A stretch of DNA of 10,891 bases from Solirubrobacteraceae bacterium (lineage in GTDB: Bacteria; Actinomycetota; Thermoleophilia; Solirubrobacterales; Solirubrobacteraceae), in contig JAUJME010000037.1 of NCBI GenBank assembly GCA_030447005.1, positions 1 through 10,891 of the forward strand, given 5' to 3'. The notes beneath the pieces are model-generated. The model worked only from the letters and a program-made list of their open reading frames with translations, ran no database searches and had not been told where the DNA came from. Below, piece after piece: positions 6,921 to 10,891 of this stretch (within the stretch, counting starts at the first letter, position 1; each line of letters starts with the position of its first letter). A program made the translations under genes and the position numbers.

Positions 6921-6931
6921 CGCCGGCTCCC
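6918..6931 (-). promoter_or_regulatory. Ribosome binding site and CTG start of the ABC ATPase gene
   Basis: GGGAG (6931-6927) is followed by a 6-base spacer and CTG (6920-6918), in the 17-base gap after the TAG stop of the substrate-binding-protein gene. Two further in-frame CTG codons (6911 and 6905) lie farther from the GGGAG, so the first is favoured. Confidence 0.5.
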
Positions 6932-6937
6932 GGTGCT

Positions 6938-8236
6938 CTAGAAGAGGCCGGCGGTCTCGGCGCGGATCCGCGCGATCGCCGCCTCGACGCTCAGCTCGTC
7001 GTAGTAGGCGCGCTTGAACGCCAGGGAAGCCGCGTCCTCGATCCGCGGCCACTCGCGGTTGTTGGGCAGCCGCCGCAGCTCGGGGATCGCGTCGAGGAAG
7101 ACCCGGCTCGAGCGCGGTTTGGCGGCCGGGTCGAGGAAGTCGGGCGACTCGGCCACCGAGCGCAGCGACGGGACGATCCGCCCGCCGCGCGCCAGCAGCC
7201 GCTGGCCCTCGGGCCCGCCGGCGAACTCGGCGAACCGCCAGGCCTCGGCAGCGCCTTCGCCCCTGGCCAGGCAGAAGGCGTCGGAGTGCAGGACGGAGAC
7301 GTCGACCTCCGCCCGCGGGAAGGGCGCGACGTCCCAGTCGAAGCCCTCGATCGTGCGGAAGGCGGGCACCTCGCGCCGCGAGGAGAAGAACATCCCCAGC
7401 TGCCCGGCGATGAACCGCTCGTCGAGCCCTTGGGCCTCGATGGCGGCCTCGGTCGGCGTGAGGTCCTCGCGGTAGACGTCGAGGAAGCGCCCGATCCCCT
7501 TGCGCGCCTGCGGCGTGTCGAACGTGTAGCCCTTCGGGTCCGAGTCGTCGTCGGTGAGCTCGCCGCCCGCCGACCAGATGAAGGGCGCGAGCCGGATGAT
7601 CCCCGGGTCGAGACCGACCGCCTGGGTCGTATTCTCCGGATCGCTGCCGCGGAGGGCGTCGCGCAGCTCGCGCGCAGTCCGCATGAAGTCGTCGTAGGTC
7701 CAGTCCGGCGCGGGGTCCTCGAGCCCCGCCTTCTCGAAGATCTCGCGGTTGAAGTAGACGACGAGGCTCGAGGCGTTCTGCGGCAGGCACTTGAGCTCGC
7801 CGCCCTTCGTGAAGGCCTCGAGCGGCGAGCGGAAGTAGTCGCCGGCCTTCAGGGCCTCCGAGCGCTCGAGCCGTGGCCCGACGGGATCGAGGACGCCGCG
7901 GGCCTCGTAGGAGCCGAAGTTCCGGTAGTTGAGCAGGAAGACGTCAGGCGGCCGGCGCGCGGCGAACGAGGTCGTCAGCTTGGCGAGGTGGGAGTCGCGG
8001 TCGGGGATCGCGACGAGGTCGACGGTGATGCCGGTGCGGCGCTTGAACGCGGCGGCGACCTCGCGGTAGACCTCGGCCTCTTCGGCGTCGCCGAAGAACT
8101 GGAAGGAGACGCGGCGGTCGCCTTCCGCGGCCGAGCCGTCGCCGGCCCCCGGCTCGCCGCCCCCGCACGCCGCCGCGCCGAGCGCGAGCCCCAGCGCCGC
8201 CAGGAGCCATCCGATGGACCTCAGCGCCCGAGCCAT
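6938..8236 (-). CDS. Extracellular substrate-binding lipoprotein of a CUT1 ABC importer
   Basis: The product is 432 residues. It starts at ATG 8236 with a G-rich GAGGGGCGGG ribosome site and overlaps the upstream permease by 16 bases. The signal peptide is short: MARALR, a hydrophobic core at 8-20, then the lipobox-like GAAAC with Cys24, followed by a flexible Gly-rich stretch. This marks a lipoprotein anchored on the outer face of the membrane. The mature part reads as a family 1 solute-binding protein: VSFQFFGDAEEAEVYREVAAAF (with Lys and Arg after it), PDVFLLNYRNFG (97-108), GGELKCLPQNASSLVVYFNR (145-164), DWTYDDFMRTARELRD (178-193) and FIAGQLGMFFSSR (275-287). These match the maltose/glycerol-3-phosphate binding-protein group. 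The ligand cannot be assigned. The long in-frame extension upstream of ATG 8236 lies within the permease gene and is not used. Confidence 0.9.
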   Translation of the reverse strand: MARALRSIGWLLAALGLALGAAACGGGEPGAGDGSAAEGDRRVSFQFFGDAEEAEVYREVAAAFKRRTGITVDLVAIPDRDSHLAKLTTSFAARRPPDVFLLNYRNFGSYEARGVLDPVGPRLERSEALKAGDYFRSPLEAFTKGGELKCLPQNASSLVVYFNREIFEKAGLEDPAPDWTYDDFMRTARELRDALRGSDPENTTQAVGLDPGIIRLAPFIWSAGGELTDDDSDPKGYTFDTPQARKGIGRFLDVYREDLTPTEAAIEAQGLDERFIAGQLGMFFSSRREVPAFRTIEGFDWDVAPFPRAEVDVSVLHSDAFCLARGEGAAEAWRFAEFAGGPEGQRLLARGGRIVPSLRSVAESPDFLDPAAKPRSSRVFLDAIPELRRLPNNREWPRIEDAASLAFKRAYYDELSVEAAIARIRAETAGLF

Positions 8237-9036
8237 CCCGCCCCTCGTGTCGTCGACAGAAACGAGCGCTGCGCGACCGCGAACGCCGCGATCGCCGGAA
8301 CCGTCGCGACGAGCGCCCCGGCCATCAGCACTCCGAAGTCCGTGGGCTTGAGCTCGGCCAGCGCCCGCAGACCGAGAGGCAGCGTATAGCGGTCGGAATC
8401 GAACAGGTACAGCAGCGGGTCGATGAAGTTCCCCCAGTGGACGACGAACGCCAGCGCCGCGACGGCGAAGGCGGTCGGCCGCGTGAGGGGGACGCCGACC
8501 CGCCGCCACACCCCCGCCGAGCCGAGCCCTTCCAGGCGCGCGGCGTCGTAGAGCTCGGGCGGCACGCGCCGGAAGCTCCAGTAGAAGAGGAGCACGAAGA
8601 GCGGCGAGGTGCCCATCACCGCCGGGGCGATCAGCGGCACGTACGTGCCGGTCAGCCCCGCCTCCGCGAACAGGACGAAGCGCGGCACCCACAGCGCCGC
8701 GGGCGGCACGACGAGCAGGATCAGCGACGCGGCGATGAGCAGGCGGCGGGCGCGCGGGGGCAGCAGGAGCAGCCCGAAGCCCGCCGCCGACGCGCAGACC
8801 ACGGTGAGCGGCACGGCGATCGCGACCACGATCAGCGAGTTGCCGAGCTGGCGCCAGAGCGGCACGAGGTCGAACGCGGCGCCGAAGGCCCGCAGCGACG
8901 GCTCGGCCGGCAGCAGCTCGAAGCCGGTCGGCGCGATCGTGCCCGGCCCGCGGAGGGCGCCGAGGAGGAGGAAGGCGAGCGGCAGGGCGAAGGCCAGCGG
9001 GGCGAGGACCTCGGCGACGCGGCGCAGCGCGGGCAT
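8221..9036 (-). CDS. ABC transporter permease, MalG/UgpE-like (CUT1 family)
   Basis: The product is 271 residues with about six membrane segments, near residues 9-28, 66-92, 98-120, 131-153, 188-205 and 236-257. The EAA loop is at 158-186 (VPPELYDAARLEGLG, then VPLTRP). A C-terminal AQRSFLSTTRGAGW stretch resembles the conserved end of MalG-type permeases. It partners the permease at 4996-5865. It is the first gene of the importer operon; the next gene (lipoprotein) starts 16 bases before its stop. ATG 9036 has no good Shine-Dalgarno: the leader holds a GC hairpin and CTAGG instead. No transcriptional regulator or sugar enzyme adjoins the operon. Confidence 0.88.
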   Translation of the reverse strand: MPALRRVAEVLAPLAFALPLAFLLLGALRGPGTIAPTGFELLPAEPSLRAFGAAFDLVPLWRQLGNSLIVVAIAVPLTVVCASAAGFGLLLLPPRARRLLIAASLILLVVPPAALWVPRFVLFAEAGLTGTYVPLIAPAVMGTSPLFVLLFYWSFRRVPPELYDAARLEGLGSAGVWRRVGVPLTRPTAFAVAALAFVVHWGNFIDPLLYLFDSDRYTLPLGLRALAELKPTDFGVLMAGALVATVPAIAAFAVAQRSFLSTTRGAGWLGR

Positions 9037-9048
9037 CGCGGCAGCCTA

Positions 9049-9068
9049 GGCGCCGGGCGGGCGGCGCC
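9049..9068 (-). terminator. GC hairpin between the phosphoesterase and the ABC operon
   Basis: GGCGCCG (9049-9055) pairs with CGGCGCC (9062-9068) around a 6-base loop. It begins at the last base of the phosphoesterase stop codon and ends 12 bases before the permease ATG. No U-run follows. It may be a terminator or attenuator that separates or tunes expression of the two units. Confidence 0.4.
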
Positions 9069-10891
9069 TACTCGAGCTCGAGGACGAGTTGCGGCCGCTG
9101 CGCCGCGACGGCTTCCTTCGACGAGTAGTCCGCGCCGTCGCTCGACGGGGACGTGACCCGGATGGCGTACGCGCCGTCACCCGTCACGAGGGATCGCACG
9201 TCGACGTCGTACCACCGGCCCTCCGCAACCGCGCCGAGGGTCGCGAACGGCGTGGCGCCGGCGGCGGGAGCCGTGTTCCACGTGACGGTCCCCTCGCTCC
9301 AGCCGGTCTGGGTCGTCCTGAACTCTCCACCGGCCGGAGAGGGGTTGACGTTGTAGAGCCGGAGGCGCGCGCCGACGATGCGGCGGTCGCCGACGCCCGA
9401 CACGTCGAAGCGCATGAGGAACTCCTCCTTCGTGTCGGCGTCCACCTCGAGCCGGGAGCTCGTGCCGTAGTTGGCGTCGGGGGAGTTGAGATGGATCGAC
9501 GCGTCGGCCGCCGGCGCAAAGGTGAGCGTCGGCACCACCTTGACCGTCACCGGCTCCGACCTCGCCGAGCGGTTGCCGGCCGCGTCGATCGAGGCGACGC
9601 GGTACTCGTACGTCGACCCGCGGACGACGGTGGTGTCGCGGGCCGAAGCCCGCGGCACCGTCATGATCTCCACGCCGTCGCGGAAGACCGCGTAGCCCGC
9701 GACGCCGTCATCGTCCGTGCTCGCCGTCCAGTTCAGCGCGACCGTGCCGTCCTCGGAAGCGCCTCGCAGGCTCGTCGGGACGGACGGCGCCTGCGCGTCG
9801 GGAAGGCTGCCGGCACAGGTGTCGGCCCCCTTGTCCCCGAAGGTCCAGCCCGTCGCCGGCTCGTAGCTCCACTCGTAGCCGGTGGGCGTGAGCTCGAGGA
9901 AGAGGGCGCCGAAGCTGCTGCTGTCGCGGGCGCCGCTGTTGCGCGCCACGTCGGGCGCCTCGTAGTGGTTGCGGCCTCCGGTCCCCACGGTGAACTGACG
10001 GATCCCGCGCTCCCTGTCCGGCTCCCCGGTCGGCGACTGCCGGCCGAACCGCTCGTAGAAGTGCTCGTGGCCGTTGAGGATGACGTCGGTCCCCGCGTCG
10101 TAGAGGACCTGCCAGAACGGGCGCATCTCCTCGATCCGGTACCTCCCGGAGGAGTAGAGCGGGTGGTGGAAGTAGGCGAGGGTGCAGGCGTTCGGGTGCG
10201 CCGCCAGATCCGCCTTCAGCCAGTTCATCTGCGGTGAGCCGGCCCCGCACCCGCCGATCTGGTTGCAGTTCGAGTTGAGGGCCACGATGTGCCAGCCGCC
10301 CAGGTCGTAGGAGTACCAGCCCTCGCTGCGCGCGCCGGCCGGCCCGTTGGCGTTCCCCGCTCCGTTGAAGTAGTCGAAGTAGCCCGCTGCGGCGGGGGTC
10401 TGGTACTCGTGGTTGCCCACGGCCGGATGGGTGCGACCCTTGAAGCGGCCCCAGCTCGGGTGGTAGGACAGATTGAACTTCTCCAGCGTCGCGTCCTGGT
10501 ACTGGAGGTCGCCCACCGGCAGCACCGCGACCGGGTCGCGGTTGAGGATGAGGTCGGACGTCGCCATCTGCTGGCAGTAGTCGCGGGAGTAGCTGCCGTC
10601 CCAACCGGAGACGGTGGGGTCGCAAGCGATGTCCGCCGAGGTCGCGATCTCGACCGTCGGCTCGGGGGTCGGCGCGGGAGTCGGCTCAGGGGTCGGCTCA
10701 GGCGTCGGCTCCGGGGTCGGCTCAGGCGTCGGCTCAGGCGTCGGCTCCGGGGTTGGCTCAGGCGTCGGCGCGGGAGTCGGCTCAGGCGTCGGCTCAGGCG
10801 TCGGCGCGGGAGTCGGCTCAGGCGTCGGCTCAGGCGTCGGCTCAGGCGTCGGCTCCGGGGTAGGCGTCGGCTCCGGGGTAGGAGTCGGAGC
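9068..10891 (-). CDS. Secreted multidomain metallophosphoesterase (purple-acid-phosphatase-like), N-terminus missing
   Basis: The open frame covers 607 codons plus stop and leaves the window still open. Numbering from base 10891, residues 1-78 are a Pro-Thr-Glu/Ala repeat linker and about 80-345 a calcineurin-like phosphoesterase. Ligand motifs are Asp87 in ADIAC, GDLQY (127-131), GNHEY (159-163), FHHP (241-244) and NGHEHFYE (273-280). Tyr131 in GDxxY fits the Fe(III)-binding tyrosine of purple acid phosphatases. Residues about 365-450 are an FnIII domain ([20 protein letters not shown]). Residues 455-607 match DNRLRE/CBM96-like domains ([27 protein letters not shown]). It probably hydrolyses phosphoesters outside the cell; the signal peptide should lie beyond the edge. 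ATG 10567 is not the start, because Asp87 and the beta strand before it lie upstream in the same frame. The gene lies 31 bases upstream of the ABC operon on the same strand. Confidence 0.87.
   Translation of the reverse strand, partial: APTPTPEPTPTPEPTPEPTPEPTPEPTPAPTPEPTPEPTPAPTPEPTPEPTPEPTPEPTPEPTPEPTPEPTPAPTPEPTVEIATSADIACDPTVSGWDGSYSRDYCQQMATSDLILNRDPVAVLPVGDLQYQDATLEKFNLSYHPSWGRFKGRTHPAVGNHEYQTPAAAGYFDYFNGAGNANGPAGARSEGWYSYDLGGWHIVALNSNCNQIGGCGAGSPQMNWLKADLAAHPNACTLAYFHHPLYSSGRYRIEEMRPFWQVLYDAGTDVILNGHEHFYERFGRQSPTGEPDRERGIRQFTVGTGGRNHYEAPDVARNSGARDSSSFGALFLELTPTGYEWSYEPATGWTFGDKGADTCAGSLPDAQAPSVPTSLRGASEDGTVALNWTASTDDDGVAGYAVFRDGVEIMTVPRASARDTTVVRGSTYEYRVASIDAAGNRSARSEPVTVKVVPTLTFAPAADASIHLNSPDANYGTSSRLEVDADTKEEFLMRFDVSGVGDRRIVGARLRLYNVNPSPAGGEFRTTQTGWSEGTVTWNTAPAAGATPFATLGAVAEGRWYDVDVRSLVTGDGAYAIRVTSPSSDGADYSSKEAVAAQRPQLVLELE
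10658..10891 (-). repeat. 12-bp tandem repeat encoding a Pro-Thr-Glu linker
   Basis: About 19 near-identical 12-base units lie in frame with the phosphoesterase. Each encodes Glu-Pro-Thr-Pro, or sometimes Ala-Pro-Thr-Pro, for 78 residues to the window edge. The last units before the edge are less regular ([10 protein letters not shown]). Variation is mostly GAG versus GCG at one codon (Glu/Ala) and wobble changes at Pro and Thr, so the array is under coding constraint. Such Pro-Thr linkers are extended, commonly span the cell wall, and may be O-glycosylated in actinobacteria. Arrays like this often vary in length between strains. Confidence 0.9.

Noticed and set aside
8237..8692. Extension of the substrate-binding protein to an ATG at 8692
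   Set aside because: The extra residues are an Arg/Ala-rich shadow of the permease gene, and a perfect lipoprotein signal peptide begins at ATG 8236.
9068..10567. ATG 10567 as the phosphoesterase start
   Set aside because: The upstream in-frame sequence encodes the first metal-binding motif and a secretory linker, so it is internal.
10658..10891. Possible CRISPR array from the regular repeats at the right end
   Set aside because: The 12-base units are contiguous with no spacers and stay in frame with the phosphoesterase, encoding Pro-Thr-Pro-Glu.

Overview
This is a very GC-rich window (hand counts of single 60-base lines run from about 65% to 80% G+C). It reads as a chromosomal segment of a high-GC actinobacterium. 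The gene content (DUF4126 membrane protein, short actinobacterial-type DUF151 nuclease, DNRLRE/FnIII-decorated secreted phosphoesterase) would fit Thermoleophilia such as Solirubrobacterales. That placement is inference from gene style, not a database match. I see no rRNA, tRNA, insertion sequence, phage gene or CRISPR array.

Layout. Bases 1-1463 are minus-strand: the first 14 codons of a truncated gene (possibly an alkaline-phosphatase-superfamily protein), coupled by a GTGA overlap to a DUF4126 membrane protein, preceded by an uncharacterised coiled-coil protein. A 49-base divergent gap separates these from a plus-strand pair at 1513-3812: a PLP-dependent aminotransferase and a D-alanine--D-alanine ligase, joined by an ATGA overlap and followed by a strong GC hairpin. 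Next, on the minus strand, are a small unrecognised acidic helical protein (3878-4369) of lower GC and a DUF151 bifunctional-nuclease-family protein (4442-4927), which probably starts at TTG and sits behind a promoter flanked by direct repeats.

Bases 4996-9036 hold a complete carbohydrate-type (CUT1) ABC importer operon on the minus strand. It is transcribed as MalG-like permease, lipoprotein substrate-binding protein, MalK/UgpC-like ATPase, MalF-like permease, with overlapping or closely spaced genes. The ATPase gene has no sensible ATG, GTG or TTG start and appears to start at CTG.

The right end (9068-10891) is a large secreted multidomain metallophosphoesterase with purple-acid-phosphatase-like metal ligands. 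It is cut by the window edge. Its order is a Pro-Thr-Glu tandem-repeat linker, the catalytic domain, an FnIII domain and a C-terminal DNRLRE/CBM96-like domain. The first in-frame ATG inside the window is not its start: an essential metal-ligand motif lies upstream of it. The phosphoesterase and the ABC importer lie on the same strand only 31 bases apart, so an extracellular phosphoester hydrolase may feed a sugar or sugar/glycerol-phosphate importer. That link is a hypothesis.

Most of the window is ordinary core and transport content. The points worth following are the CTG start, the direct repeats around the DUF151 promoter, the atypical small gene at 3878-4369, the phosphoesterase repeat linker, and the coupled aminotransferase-ligase pair.
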